The translations under genes and the position numbers were made by a program. Below are positions 1 through 10,433 of a stretch of 64,000 nt of DNA, piece by piece. The notes under the pieces are model-generated. The model ran no database searches, was not told the DNA's origin, and saw only the letters and a list, made by a program, of their open reading frames with translations. How positions within the stretch are numbered: the stretch's first letter is position 1; each line of letters opens with the position of its first letter. This stretch comes from Propioniciclava sinopodophylli (GTDB lineage: Bacteria; Actinomycetota; Actinomycetes; Propionibacteriales; Propionibacteriaceae): assembly GCF_004324755.1 (NCBI RefSeq), contig NZ_SDMQ01000005.1, forward strand, positions 1 to 64,000, given 5' to 3'.

Positions 1-462
1 CCACGCCCGCGCGACCAGCCCACCCCAGCCGGTCACTCCCTGACCACCCAGCCCCAGCAGGCGCAACCAAGGACCCCCAGTGGAGAAGCCGGACAGACCG
101 GCAGGACCACCACGCCCACACCCGAAACGCCGTCAACAACGACGCGAACCATCCCCAAGAATCACAGTCGGTGGATCAGGGCTGAGGAAGAGGCCGCCTA
201 CCTGGCCGGCCCCTCGACGGTGCAGTGGATCAACATCCGCCGCGACACCCGTGAGCCGCTGCCCTCCCCCGAGGAATCGGCGCGCCGCCTGGAGGCGATG
301 GGCGGGGTGGACTTCTCGGGCACCAAGGTGGTCGGTACCGCCGCGCAGGTGCGCGAGCAACTGGAGGCCCGGGTCGCCGACTGCGAGGTGCAGGAACTCA
401 TGGTGTTGACCACGGCCTTCGACACCCAGACGCGCATCGACACCCTCGCGGCCCTCGTCTGA
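1..462 (+). pseudogene. 3' fragment of an LLM-class flavin-dependent oxidoreductase, 5' end replaced
   Basis: The frame is open from the window edge to a TGA at 460-462. From about nt 185 the translation matches the C-terminal part of bacterial luciferase-like (MsnO8-type) monooxygenases: WINIRRDTREPLPSPEE, then VVGTAAQVREQLEA, then VQELMVLTTAFD, the usual last helix and strand of the FMN-binding TIM barrel. About 90 residues of the usual 330 or so are present. The sequence upstream (nt 1-180) is Pro/Thr/Arg-rich in this frame and does not look like the rest of the barrel, so the gene appears joined to foreign sequence rather than simply cut by the window. The nearest ATG at 220 would give only 80 residues. 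It is probably non-functional. Confidence 0.6.
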
Positions 463-506
463 CCCTGCACGCAGCAGGACGATCACCTGGAGCGCCGCGC
501 TCCCGC

Positions 507-591
507 GTGTGCATTTCTGTGGGGCAAAATCTGGCCGGATCGGGCCGGGTGCATTCTTGTGCTGCGGTTGCCGCCCCATAGAAATGCACAC
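507..591. repeat. Long imperfect palindrome, 19-bp arms
   Basis: The left arm at 507-525 (GTGTGCATTTCTGTGGGGC) and right arm at 573-591 are reverse complements with one mismatch, enclosing 47 nt. A further partial copy of the left arm (GTGCATTCTTGTG) lies inside the loop at 549-561. The element sits in the 175-nt gap between the convergent LLM fragment and the DUF7455 gene, just before a separate terminator hairpin. Nothing in it looks coding. It could be a member of a dispersed palindromic repeat family, a MITE remnant or a structured RNA. Confidence 0.7.
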
Positions 592-618
592 GGCCCCGGC
601 AGATCATCTGCCGGGGCC
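592..618. terminator. Bidirectional hairpin terminator
   Basis: GGCCCCGGCAGAT at 592-604 and its exact reverse complement at 606-618 form a GC-rich hairpin between converging genes. There is no T-tract, which is common in actinobacteria. Confidence 0.6.
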
Positions 619-637
619 GCGGTGGTCGAAGGGGTGT

Positions 638-829
638 TCAGGCGAGACGGCTGGTCTCGTCCTGGATGTTCAGGGCGACCTGCTTCAGCTTGTCGGAGTG
701 TGCGCGACCGTGGTGGGCGCAGAACAGAAGCTCGCCGCCGGAGGCCAGGGTGACGCGGAGGTACGCTTGCGCGCCACAGCGATCGCAGCGGTCCGCAGCG
801 TTCAGGGATTCCATCACCGTTGTGCTCAT
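638..829 (-). CDS. DUF7455 domain protein, small zinc-ribbon-like
   Basis: A 63-residue protein with a CDRCGAQAYLRV motif near residue 15 and FCAHHGRAH near residue 37. The Cys/His set looks like one small zinc site. This family is restricted to actinobacteria and its biochemical role is unknown. The start is supported by a GAAGGAA ribosome site just upstream on the minus strand. It is divergent from parE, and genes of this family often sit beside topoisomerase or sigma-factor genes, so the position is typical. I infer a DNA- or RNA-associated role only from context. Confidence 0.85.
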   Translation of the reverse strand: MSTTVMESLNAADRCDRCGAQAYLRVTLASGGELLFCAHHGRAHSDKLKQVALNIQDETSRLA

Positions 830-1006
830 GGGCCGTTCCTTCCTGGGTGTTCGGCTCGGGGCACCTGTTCCAACGTACGCGTTGGGTGGTTTGTTCCCGT
901 GCCCCGAAGGTACCCGAGGAACTCAAGGGCAACAGGCGACGCGCGGAGTTGTGACCCGTTCGTCACCCGGGGAGGGTCGGTCCCGGGATGTGTCGGTGGG
1001 CGCGGG

Positions 1007-1012
1007 TAGTCT
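1007..1012 (+). promoter_or_regulatory. -10 box for leaderless parE
   Basis: TAGTCT ends 6 nt before the GTG start of parE. Initiation about 7 nt downstream of the hexamer would make the start codon the 5' end of the mRNA. There is no ribosome-binding site between the box and the start codon. Confidence 0.55.
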
Positions 1013-1018
1013 GCGACG

Positions 1019-3124
1019 GTGACCTCCAGCAGTACCAAGACGCCGCCCAAGCCGAAGACGGACAACCGCGACTACGAGGCGCGGCACCTCCTCGTGCTCG
1101 AGGGCCTCGAGGCCGTCCGCAAGCGTCCCGCCATGTACATCGGTTCCACCGACACGCGCGGCCTGATGCACTGCATGTGGGAGATCATCGACAACTCCGT
1201 GGACGAGGCGCTGGCCGGGCACGGCACGCACATCACGGTCATCCTGCACGCCGACGGGTCGGTCGAGGTGCGCGACGAGGCCCGCGGCATGCCGGTCGAC
1301 ATCGAGCCGCGTACGGGCCTCTCCGGCGTGGAGGTCATCCACACCAAGCTGCACGCCGGCGGCAAGTTCGGCGGCGGCTCCTACAACGCCACCGGCGGCC
1401 TGCACGGCGTCGGCGCCTCCGTGGTCAACGCGCTCAGCTCGCGGCTCGACGTGGAGGTCGACCGCAACGGCGCCACCTGGGCGATGTCGTTCCGCCGGGG
1501 CGTCCCCGGCGTGTTCGACGGGCCAGGGCCCGAGGCCGGCTTCACCCCCGACAACAGGCTGCGCAAGGTGGGCCGCGTCGCCAAGGCGAAGACGGGCTCG
1601 CGCACCCGCTACTGGCCCGACCGCCAGATCTTCCTGAAGGACGCGAAGCTGTCCGGCACCCAGCTGGCCGCCCGCGCCCGCCAGACGTCCTTCCTGGTGC
1701 CCGGCCTCAAGATCACCGTCGACGACCGCCGCGTGGCCGGCGACGAGCACGTCGACGTGCACCTGCACGAGGGCGGCATCTCGGAGTTCGCCGAGTACCT
1801 GTCCGAGGGCGAGCCGGTCACCGACGTGCTGCGCCTCCAGGGGTCGGACCGCTTCACCGAGACCGTCCCGATGCTGGACGCCGCAGGCGCCATGACGCCG
1901 ACCGACGTCGAACGCGACCTCGACGTCGACATCGCGCTGCGCTGGGGCAGCGGGTACGAGAACAAGGTCTCCTCGTTCGTGAACATCATCGCCACCCCCA
2001 AGGGCGGCACCCACGTGCAGGGCTTCGAGCGCGGCCTGGTGCGCGCCTTCGGCAAGGCGCTGGAGAACAGCCGCCTGCTCAAGGCGGGCGAGGAGGTCAT
2101 CAAGGATGACATCCTCGAGGGCCTCACCGCCGTGGTCACCGTCCGGCTGGCCGAGCCGCAGTTCGAGGGCCAGACCAAGGAGGTGCTGGGCACCCCGCCC
2201 GTCACCCGCCTGGTCGCCCGCGTCGTCGAGCAGGAACTCACCGAGTTCCTCACCACCAGCAAGCCCGCCCTGCGCCCGATGGCCCGGGCCGTGCTGGAGA
2301 AGGCGGTCGGGGCGTCCCGCACCCGCGTGGCCGCGCGCGTCCACAAGGAGAACCAGCGCCGCAAGAACGCGCTCGAGTCGAGCTCGCTGCCGCCGAAGCT
2401 GGCCGACTGCCGCAGCAACGACCTGGAGCGCACCGAGCTTTTCATCGTCGAGGGCGACTCGGCCATGGGCACCGCGAAGCTGGCCCGCAACTCGGAGTTC
2501 CAGGCACTGTTGCCGATCCGCGGCAAGATCCTCAATGTGCAGAAGGCGTCGGTGGCCGACATGCTCAAGAACGCCGAGTGTGCCGCCATTCTGCAGGTGG
2601 TCGGCGCCGGGTCGGGCCGCACGTGCGACCCCGACCAGTCGCGCTACGGGAAGATCATCTTCATGGCGGACGCCGACTCCGACGGCGCCCACATCCGCAC
2701 CCTGCTGGCGACCCTGTTCTTCACGTACATGCGGCCGATGATCGAGGCCGGGCGCGTCTACACGGCCGTGCCCCCGCTGCACCGCTTCGAGCTGACCAAC
2801 CCCAAGCGCGGCCAGGAGAAGTACATCTACACGTACTCAGAAGCCGAGTACCAGCGGAAGCTGGCCGAGCTCACCAAGCGCGGCGTCGGGTTCAAGGAGC
2901 CGCAGCGCTACAAGGGCCTGGGCGAGATGGACGCCGACCAGCTGAAGGAGACGACCATGGACCCGCGCCACCGCCAGCTGCGGCGCATCACCGTGGAGGA
3001 GGGTGAGAGCCTCGAGCAGGCGATCGCCACCTTCGAGAAGCTGATGGGCAACGACGTCGCGCCGCGCAAGGAGTTCATCGTCGAGGGCGCCTACGCCCTC
3101 GATACGGAGCGCATCGACGCCTGA
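1019..3124 (+). CDS. parE: DNA topoisomerase IV subunit B
   Basis: The ATPase and TOPRIM subunit of type IIA topoisomerase, 701 residues. In order it shows the GHKL ATPase signatures RKRPAMYIGSTD and EIIDNSVDEALAG, the ARGMPVD motif, the ATP-lid/K-loop region HAGGKFGGGSYNATGGLHG, then TOPRIM motifs FIVEGDSAMG and MADADSDGAH and the C-terminal RYKGLGEMDADQL. It pairs with ParC at 3834-6425 to decatenate daughter chromosomes. The GTG at 1019 was chosen because a TAGTCT box lies 6 nt upstream and the translation becomes family-like soon after. It could be read as GyrB, but the neighbouring ParC-like subunit and DUF7455 context favour ParE. Confidence 0.93.
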   Translation: MTSSSTKTPPKPKTDNRDYEARHLLVLEGLEAVRKRPAMYIGSTDTRGLMHCMWEIIDNSVDEALAGHGTHITVILHADGSVEVRDEARGMPVDIEPRTGLSGVEVIHTKLHAGGKFGGGSYNATGGLHGVGASVVNALSSRLDVEVDRNGATWAMSFRRGVPGVFDGPGPEAGFTPDNRLRKVGRVAKAKTGSRTRYWPDRQIFLKDAKLSGTQLAARARQTSFLVPGLKITVDDRRVAGDEHVDVHLHEGGISEFAEYLSEGEPVTDVLRLQGSDRFTETVPMLDAAGAMTPTDVERDLDVDIALRWGSGYENKVSSFVNIIATPKGGTHVQGFERGLVRAFGKALENSRLLKAGEEVIKDDILEGLTAVVTVRLAEPQFEGQTKEVLGTPPVTRLVARVVEQELTEFLTTSKPALRPMARAVLEKAVGASRTRVAARVHKENQRRKNALESSSLPPKLADCRSNDLERTELFIVEGDSAMGTAKLARNSEFQALLPIRGKILNVQKASVADMLKNAECAAILQVVGAGSGRTCDPDQSRYGKIIFMADADSDGAHIRTLLATLFFTYMRPMIEAGRVYTAVPPLHRFELTNPKRGQEKYIYTYSEAEYQRKLAELTKRGVGFKEPQRYKGLGEMDADQLKETTMDPRHRQLRRITVEEGESLEQAIATFEKLMGNDVAPRKEFIVEGAYALDTERIDA

Positions 3125-3203
3125 GCCGTGGCGTGAGCGTCCCTCAAGCGGTGCCGCCCACCCGGGTGTACCCCGCGCCGGTGGCAGGACTAGGCTCGCC
3201 GAC

Positions 3204-3704
3204 ATGAACGATGACGGCATCTTCGACGACCTCCTGGCAGCCAACAAGCGGTACGCGCGGTCAGCGCCACGCGAGTTCGACGGCATCGCCCACCAAGGCG
3301 TCATGATCCTCACCTGCATGGACAGCCGCATCGAGCCCCTGGAGATGGTCGGCCTGATGATCGGCGAGGCGAAGATCCTCCGCACCGCCGGCGCGCGTCT
3401 CACCGACCGTGGCCTGGGCGCCTTCATCATGGGCGTGCACAAGCTGAAGGTGAACCGCATCCTGCTCGTGCCGCACACCAAGTGCGCCGCCGCTTCGATG
3501 GACGAGGTCGGCATGCGCGCCGCCATCAAGGACGCCTCGGGCATCGACCCGGGCGATTTCGAGTTCGGTGTCTCGCCCGACCAGCTCGGCAACCTGCGCG
3601 CCGACTGCGAGCGGCTGCGCAGCCACCCCCTGATCGCCGGGTTCGCCGAGGTGGGCGGGTTCCTTTACGACGTCGAGACGGGGCTGATGTCGCGCGAGTG
3701 CTGA
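3204..3704 (+). CDS. Beta-class carbonic anhydrase
   Basis: Zinc enzyme interconverting CO2 and bicarbonate, 166 residues, within the usual range for the short bacterial beta class. The zinc ligands are visible: Cys in TCMDSRIEP, with the Asp-Arg dyad that gates the site, and His and Cys in PHTKCAA. TAGGCT at 3191-3196 ends 7 nt before the ATG, so the transcript is probably leaderless. It lies between parE and the convergent parC and is probably a single-gene unit. Confidence 0.9.
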   Translation: MNDDGIFDDLLAANKRYARSAPREFDGIAHQGVMILTCMDSRIEPLEMVGLMIGEAKILRTAGARLTDRGLGAFIMGVHKLKVNRILLVPHTKCAAASMDEVGMRAAIKDASGIDPGDFEFGVSPDQLGNLRADCERLRSHPLIAGFAEVGGFLYDVETGLMSREC

Positions 3705-3708
3705 GCGC

Positions 3709-3826
3709 TCACGCGGTCGTGTACCCGGTGAGGGTCCAGGCCTGGCCCGGCAGCTCGAGCGCCGTGCCGCGGCCTCGCGCCCTTCGCCGCCTCGTCGAGG
3801 TGCTGCAGCAGGGTCGCGGTGTCCAC
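3709..3826 (-). pseudogene. Short frameshifted ORF following parC
   Basis: On the minus strand a GTG at 3826, only 7 nt after the parC stop, opens a frame reading VDTATLLQHLDEAAKGA. The frame then loses sense, while the adjacent frame continues as GRGTALELPGQAWTLTGYTTA and stops at 3709-3711. One base removed near 3772-3780 would join the two into a protein of about 39 residues. Codon choice is good on both sides of the break. I do not recognise the product. It may be a small conserved gene with an indel, the remnant of a longer gene, or a sequencing error. Confidence 0.4.
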
Positions 3827-3833
3827 GGGGATC

Positions 3834-6425
<2,592 letters not shown>

Positions 6426-6483
6426 TGTGCCCAAGGCGGGCCGGAAGCGGTGGGTGCCACTCCGGGGCGGCACCCTCGGGGGC

Positions 6484-7518
6484 TCAGGACAGGCCGAGGA
6501 ACTCCCGGGTGACGCGGCGCAGCCCGCGGCCGTCGGGGGCCTTGAACACGGGGATGTCACGGGGGAGCGGCTCGTCGCCGGCCAGCGGCTCGGTCGTGCC
6601 GTGGGCGAGGATCTGCTCGGCGGGCGTCAGTTCCCGGATGGCAATGGCCACGACCTTGTCAGGGTTCGCGGCGGCGAACTCGCTGTAGACGTTCAGGTCG
6701 TGCTGGCCGTCGTCGCCGACCAGCAGCCACTGGATTCCGGGGAAGTCGACGCTGAGCTGCAGCAGGGCGTTGCGCTTGTGCTCCTGCCCGGAGCGGAACC
6801 AGCCGGTGTTGGTGGGGCCCCAGTCGGTGAGCAGCATGGCGCCCTCGGGGTAGCGGTGGCGGCGCATGAACCGCTTGAGGAAGCCGTGGGTGTTCCACGC
6901 GCCCGTCGACAGGTACATGACGGCGGCGCCGGGGTGGCGTCCGAGCAGGTCGTCGTAGAAATCCGCCATGCCGGGGATGGCTTGGCGGGCGGCCTCGGTG
7001 CGGAAGAAGGAGTTCCACGCGGCGATGAACGGGCGGGGAAGCATCGTGGAGAGGATGGTGTCGTCGATGTCGGAGACCAGCCCGAACGTCGCGTGGGAGG
7101 AGACCACCTGGACGCCGAAGCTCTCGCGCTCCGACTGCTCGGTCTGCACCGAGCCGACCTGCCATCCCGCGGCGAGGCCGTGGTGGCGGACGCGGTGGTC
7201 GATGTACCCGCCGCGATCGGTGGTGCCGGTCACCTCGGCGTCCCCGAGGCGAATGGTGTAGCGGGCGTGCACGCAGGGGGCGGTGATGAAGTTCCGCCAG
7301 CCGCGGCGGCGCAGGAACTCCTCGGTGGCCCGGCCGAGCTGGGTGTCGGCGAAAGCGGGGGACAGCACGATCCGGCCGAGCACGCGTGCGAAGCTCTCGT
7401 CGCCGTAGGCGGTGTAGGGGATGACCCGCTCGCGCCAGCCGAGCGCCCGGAACACCTGTTCGAGGCGCTTGTCCAGGAACAGTTCCAGGCGGGCGGCGAT
7501 GAACGGCCGGTTGCTCAT
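6484..7518 (-). CDS. App1 family phosphatase (DUF2183)
   Basis: A 344-residue protein with the App1/DUF2183 catalytic domain in its second half: VSDIDDTIL (HAD-like DXDXT motif), LSTGAWNTHGFLKRF, LTDWGPTNTGWFRSGQEHKR and LLVGDDGQHD. The yeast founder is a Mg-dependent phosphatidate phosphatase; substrates of the bacterial proteins are not established. No signal peptide or membrane segment is evident. The ATG at 7518 (MSNRPF) is preferred over a GTG three codons upstream, because TACGGT at 7526-7531 ends 7 nt before it and would give a leaderless message. parC follows 58 nt downstream on the same strand. Confidence 0.85.
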   Translation of the reverse strand: MSNRPFIAARLELFLDKRLEQVFRALGWRERVIPYTAYGDESFARVLGRIVLSPAFADTQLGRATEEFLRRRGWRNFITAPCVHARYTIRLGDAEVTGTTDRGGYIDHRVRHHGLAAGWQVGSVQTEQSERESFGVQVVSSHATFGLVSDIDDTILSTMLPRPFIAAWNSFFRTEAARQAIPGMADFYDDLLGRHPGAAVMYLSTGAWNTHGFLKRFMRRHRYPEGAMLLTDWGPTNTGWFRSGQEHKRNALLQLSVDFPGIQWLLVGDDGQHDLNVYSEFAAANPDKVVAIAIRELTPAEQILAHGTTEPLAGDEPLPRDIPVFKAPDGRGLRRVTREFLGLS

Positions 7519-7572
7519 GGCCACCACCGTAACGGTTTACCCGCGGCGCCCGCGTCATGGGAGAATGCTGGA

Positions 7573-8133
7573 ATGACTGCCCTTCCGGCGGAACTGCGCG
7601 CCGCCATCGTGTCGTCCGGGTACTTCCCGGATTTCGTGGCGACGACCGTCGCGCAGGCCATCGGCGACGAGGAAGTCGTCGACGCCCTCGTCCACCACGA
7701 GGCCACCTTCAACGCCACGGAGCTGCACCGCCACGTCACCGTCCTCGTGCTCACCCCCACACGCTTCATCGCGGCGCACACCGACGACGGCGAGCATCCG
7801 AACGTCCAGCAGGCGCTGACCACCGTCGAGACCGTCGCCCTGCGGCACATCCGGTCGGTGGCGCTCACCCAGGTCGCCGCCAATCCCGAGCGCTTCGGGC
7901 GCGGGCGGCACGGCACGACCGAGACGTGGTTGGTCGTGAACTGGGGCGCGATGCGCCGCCAGGAGGTCGAGCCGGCCACGTGCGGGGACCCCAACTGCGA
8001 CGCCGACCACGGCTGGACGGTCCAGGACGTCGCGGACGATCTCACCGTGCGCATCAGTGCCGCGGCCGACGGCGAGGCGGCGGTCGCCGACCTCATCCGC
8101 TTCGGGGCCCGCCTGCAGCGGGTGGCGGTCTGA
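7573..8133 (+). CDS. DUF5998 family protein
   Basis: A 186-residue actinobacterial protein. Family features are HRHVTVLVLTPTRFIAAH near residue 60, WLVVNWG, and a Cys-rich CGDPNCDADHGW near residue 140 that could bind a metal. The function is unknown. It is 2 nt upstream of the phosphodiesterase gene, which overlaps tdk, so the three are probably one transcript. Other actinobacteria show the same pairing, which suggests a shared nucleotide or phosphoester role (inference). GAGAAT at 7561-7566 lies 6 nt before the ATG, a weaker version of the leaderless arrangement. Confidence 0.85.
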   Translation: MTALPAELRAAIVSSGYFPDFVATTVAQAIGDEEVVDALVHHEATFNATELHRHVTVLVLTPTRFIAAHTDDGEHPNVQQALTTVETVALRHIRSVALTQVAANPERFGRGRHGTTETWLVVNWGAMRRQEVEPATCGDPNCDADHGWTVQDVADDLTVRISAAADGEAAVADLIRFGARLQRVAV

Positions 8134-8135
8134 GC

Positions 8136-9263
8136 GTGGAGTCACCGCTCATCCCCGTCTACGGGAAATCGACCCTGGCCGACGTCGTCCCCTCCCTGGC
8201 CGCCTCGCTCGGCGTCGACGGGTGGGCGGACGCCCTGGCCCTGCCGAGGTCCGACCGCTGGGTCATCCTGCTCGTGGACGGGCTGGGGGCGCTCAACCTC
8301 GCGGCTGCGGCCGAGGAGGCGCCGTTCCTGATGTCTCTGGTGGCTGGGGACGCCTCGACGACCGTGACCTCCGGGGCCCCCAGCACGACCGCGACCAGCA
8401 TCACCTGCCTGGGTACCGGGCTGGCCCCGGGACAGCACGGCATCGTCGGCTACGCCTTCCGGAACCCCGTCGAGGGCGGTTACCTCAATGCGCTCACGTG
8501 GGCGCCGGGGCTGTCGGCGCTCGACGTGCAGCCCCGGCTGACCGCCTTCGAGCGCCTGGTGCGCCAGGGCGTGAGCATCACGTCGGTGAGCCCGGCCCGC
8601 TTCGCCGGCACCGGCCTGACCGAAGCTGCCCTGCGCGGCGCCCGGTTCCAGCCGGTGCCCGATGAGGAGGACCACTCCGCGCGCATCACGTGGACGGCGG
8701 ATGGGGCGTCGGAGGGGGACAAGGCGCTGGTCTACCTCTACGAGCGTTCGCTCGACCACACCGGCCACGGAGTGGGCTGGCGGACGCCCGCGTGGCGCGC
8801 CGCCCTGCGCCGCATCGACGCGCTCGCGCGCGACCTGCGGGCGGCCCTGCCCGACGACGTCCGGCTGCTCGTCACCGGCGACCACGGCATGATCGACTCG
8901 CCGCGCGACCGGTGGATCGTCGCCGAGGACGTGCCGGGCCTGACCGACGACCTCACGCTGCTGGCGGGCGAGGGGCGCTTCCGGCAGCTGTACTGCGAGC
9001 CGCGGCACGCGGACGCCGTGGCCGCCCGCTGGAGCGCCGCCCTGGGCGAGCGCGCGTGGGTGGTGCGGCGCGAGGAGGCGGCGGCGTCCGGCTGGTTCGG
9101 GCCCGTGGACCGGCGGATGGCTGAACGCTACGGCGAGGTGCTCGTGGCGCTGCGCGACGACTGGGCCGTGATGACCCGCACCCAGCCCAAGGAGTTCGGC
9201 CTCGTCGGCATGCACGGCTCGCTGACCGAGTTCGAGATGCGCGTGCCGGTGCTGGTGGGCTGA
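8136..9263 (+). CDS. Alkaline phosphatase superfamily phosphodiesterase/nucleotide pyrophosphatase-like
   Basis: A 375-residue member of the alkaline phosphatase superfamily (type I phosphodiesterase/NPP-like). Metal-site motifs are visible: ILLVDGLGALN with the first Asp, the nucleophile region SGAPSTTATSITCLGTG, YLYERSLDHTGHGVGW, and VTGDHGMID with the distal Asp-His pair. No secretion signal is seen, so it probably acts in the cytosol. The GTG at 8136 is 2 nt after DUF5998, and the TGA shares a base with the ATG of tdk. The natural substrate is not known. Confidence 0.85.
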   Translation: MESPLIPVYGKSTLADVVPSLAASLGVDGWADALALPRSDRWVILLVDGLGALNLAAAAEEAPFLMSLVAGDASTTVTSGAPSTTATSITCLGTGLAPGQHGIVGYAFRNPVEGGYLNALTWAPGLSALDVQPRLTAFERLVRQGVSITSVSPARFAGTGLTEAALRGARFQPVPDEEDHSARITWTADGASEGDKALVYLYERSLDHTGHGVGWRTPAWRAALRRIDALARDLRAALPDDVRLLVTGDHGMIDSPRDRWIVAEDVPGLTDDLTLLAGEGRFRQLYCEPRHADAVAARWSAALGERAWVVRREEAAASGWFGPVDRRMAERYGEVLVALRDDWAVMTRTQPKEFGLVGMHGSLTEFEMRVPVLVG

Positions 9264-9910
9264 TGGCGGCGCTGACCTACTTCGCCGGCCCCATGAACTG
9301 CGGCAAGTCGACCCTCGCGCTGCAGGTCGACTACACCAACGCCTCGGCCGGACGCCGCGGGCTGCGGTTCACCTGCCTCGACCGCGGCGGTGAGGCCCGG
9401 ATCAGTTCGCGCATCGGTCTGGTGGCCAGCGCCGTCGAGGTGACGCCCACCTTCGACTTCTGGGGCCACGTGACCGCCGAGCTGATGGCCGGCCACCGGG
9501 TGGACTACCTGGTGTGCGACGAGGCGCAGTTCTACACGACCGGGCAGGTCGACGACCTGGCGCGCATCGTCGACGAGCTGCGCATCGACGTGTCCTGCTT
9601 CGGCATCCTCACCGACTTCCGCACCGAGCTGTTCCCGGGGTCGCGGCGGCTCGTCGAGCTGGCCGACCGGATCGAAATGCTGCAGGCCCGCCCGCGCTGC
9701 TGGTGCGGTGAGCCCGCCACCCACAATGCGCGCGTCGTGGACGGCGTCATGGTCGTCGAGGGCGAGCAGATCGCCGTCGGGGACACCGAGGGCGGGGGAG
9801 CCGGCGTGGTGTCCTATGAGGTCCTGTGCCGGGCCCACCACCGGGCGCTGCAGCCGTCGGTCGGACGCGGGGTCGACCTGACACCCGAACCGCTGCCGTT
9901 CAGCGACTAG
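9263..9910 (+). CDS. tdk: Thymidine kinase, type II
   Basis: Phosphorylates thymidine in the salvage pathway, 215 residues. It has the P-loop GPMNCGKST near residue 10, VCDEAQF (Walker B, catalytic Glu) and a zinc-binding set CWCG...C near 155-195, as in the tetrameric bacterial/human TK1 class. The lasso region is longer than usual (EGEQIAVGDTEGGG). Its ATG overlaps the stop of the phosphodiesterase gene by one base, so translation is coupled. It is convergent with the ArsC-like gene, with a 33-nt gap that holds no obvious terminator. Confidence 0.93.
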   Translation: MAALTYFAGPMNCGKSTLALQVDYTNASAGRRGLRFTCLDRGGEARISSRIGLVASAVEVTPTFDFWGHVTAELMAGHRVDYLVCDEAQFYTTGQVDDLARIVDELRIDVSCFGILTDFRTELFPGSRRLVELADRIEMLQARPRCWCGEPATHNARVVDGVMVVEGEQIAVGDTEGGGAGVVSYEVLCRAHHRALQPSVGRGVDLTPEPLPFSD

Positions 9911-9943
9911 GACGTGTCCGGCCCCGGCTTCGTGGCGCGGACG

Positions 9944-10375
9944 TCAGGGACGCCTGCCCAGGCCGAGCTCGTCGGCCAGGGCCTCGACGCGGTTTCGGAT
10001 GTCGTCCCGGATGAGGTCCATGCGCTCGTCGCCCTCGATGCCGCGGACCGACGGCTCGTCGGTGTCCCAGCGCTCGATGGTGGCCTTCATGCCTTCGACG
10101 GGCTCGACCTGCGCGTCCCGGCCGAGCACGATGACGCGGTCGGCGGTGCGCAGCAGGTCGCGGTTGATGGCCTTGCTCGTGGCGGCTTCCATGCTCGCCC
10201 CGGCGCGGGCCACGGAGGCGGCGGACTCGGCGTTGATCTTCCCCTTCGGGGCGGTGCCGGCGGAGTGGATGGCGGCGGCGTCCCCGACATGGGCGCGCAG
10301 GAGCGCCTCCGCCATCTGGGACTTGCCGCCGTTGGAGACGCAGACGAACAGGACGGTGGGTCGGTCGGTGGTCAC
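9944..10375 (-). CDS. Low-molecular-weight phosphatase family, arsenate-mycothiol transferase-like
   Basis: A 143-residue LMW-PTP fold protein. The N-terminal phosphate loop reads VLFVCVSNGGKSQMAEAL, the C-X5-G-K-S form seen in Corynebacterium arsenate-mycothiol transferases rather than the C-X5-R-S of true tyrosine phosphatases. HSAGTAP and DRVIVLGRDAQVE follow, as in that subfamily. The GTG at 10375 was chosen because GAGGAG precedes it and family similarity begins immediately. It would transfer mycothiol to arsenate if the family assignment holds. There is no arsenic operon nearby, so a housekeeping role is also possible. Confidence 0.75.
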   Translation of the reverse strand: MTTDRPTVLFVCVSNGGKSQMAEALLRAHVGDAAAIHSAGTAPKGKINAESAASVARAGASMEAATSKAINRDLLRTADRVIVLGRDAQVEPVEGMKATIERWDTDEPSVRGIEGDERMDLIRDDIRNRVEALADELGLGRRP

Positions 10376-10433
10376 GGAGCTCCTCAGTGCGGGCGCGCCA
10401 CGGAAGGCGCGGGTCGGGTCGGTGGGGCAGCCC

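Noticed and set aside
923-2782. 619-residue open frame on the minus strand opposite parE
   Set aside because: It is antisense to an unmistakable topoisomerase gene, has Ala/Gly/Arg/His-rich composition and no family motif. High GC suppresses stops in this frame.
6426-6560. 45-residue N-terminal extension of ParC
   Set aside because: It would overlap the App1 gene by about 77 nt and is unlike the family. The ATG at 6425 fits.
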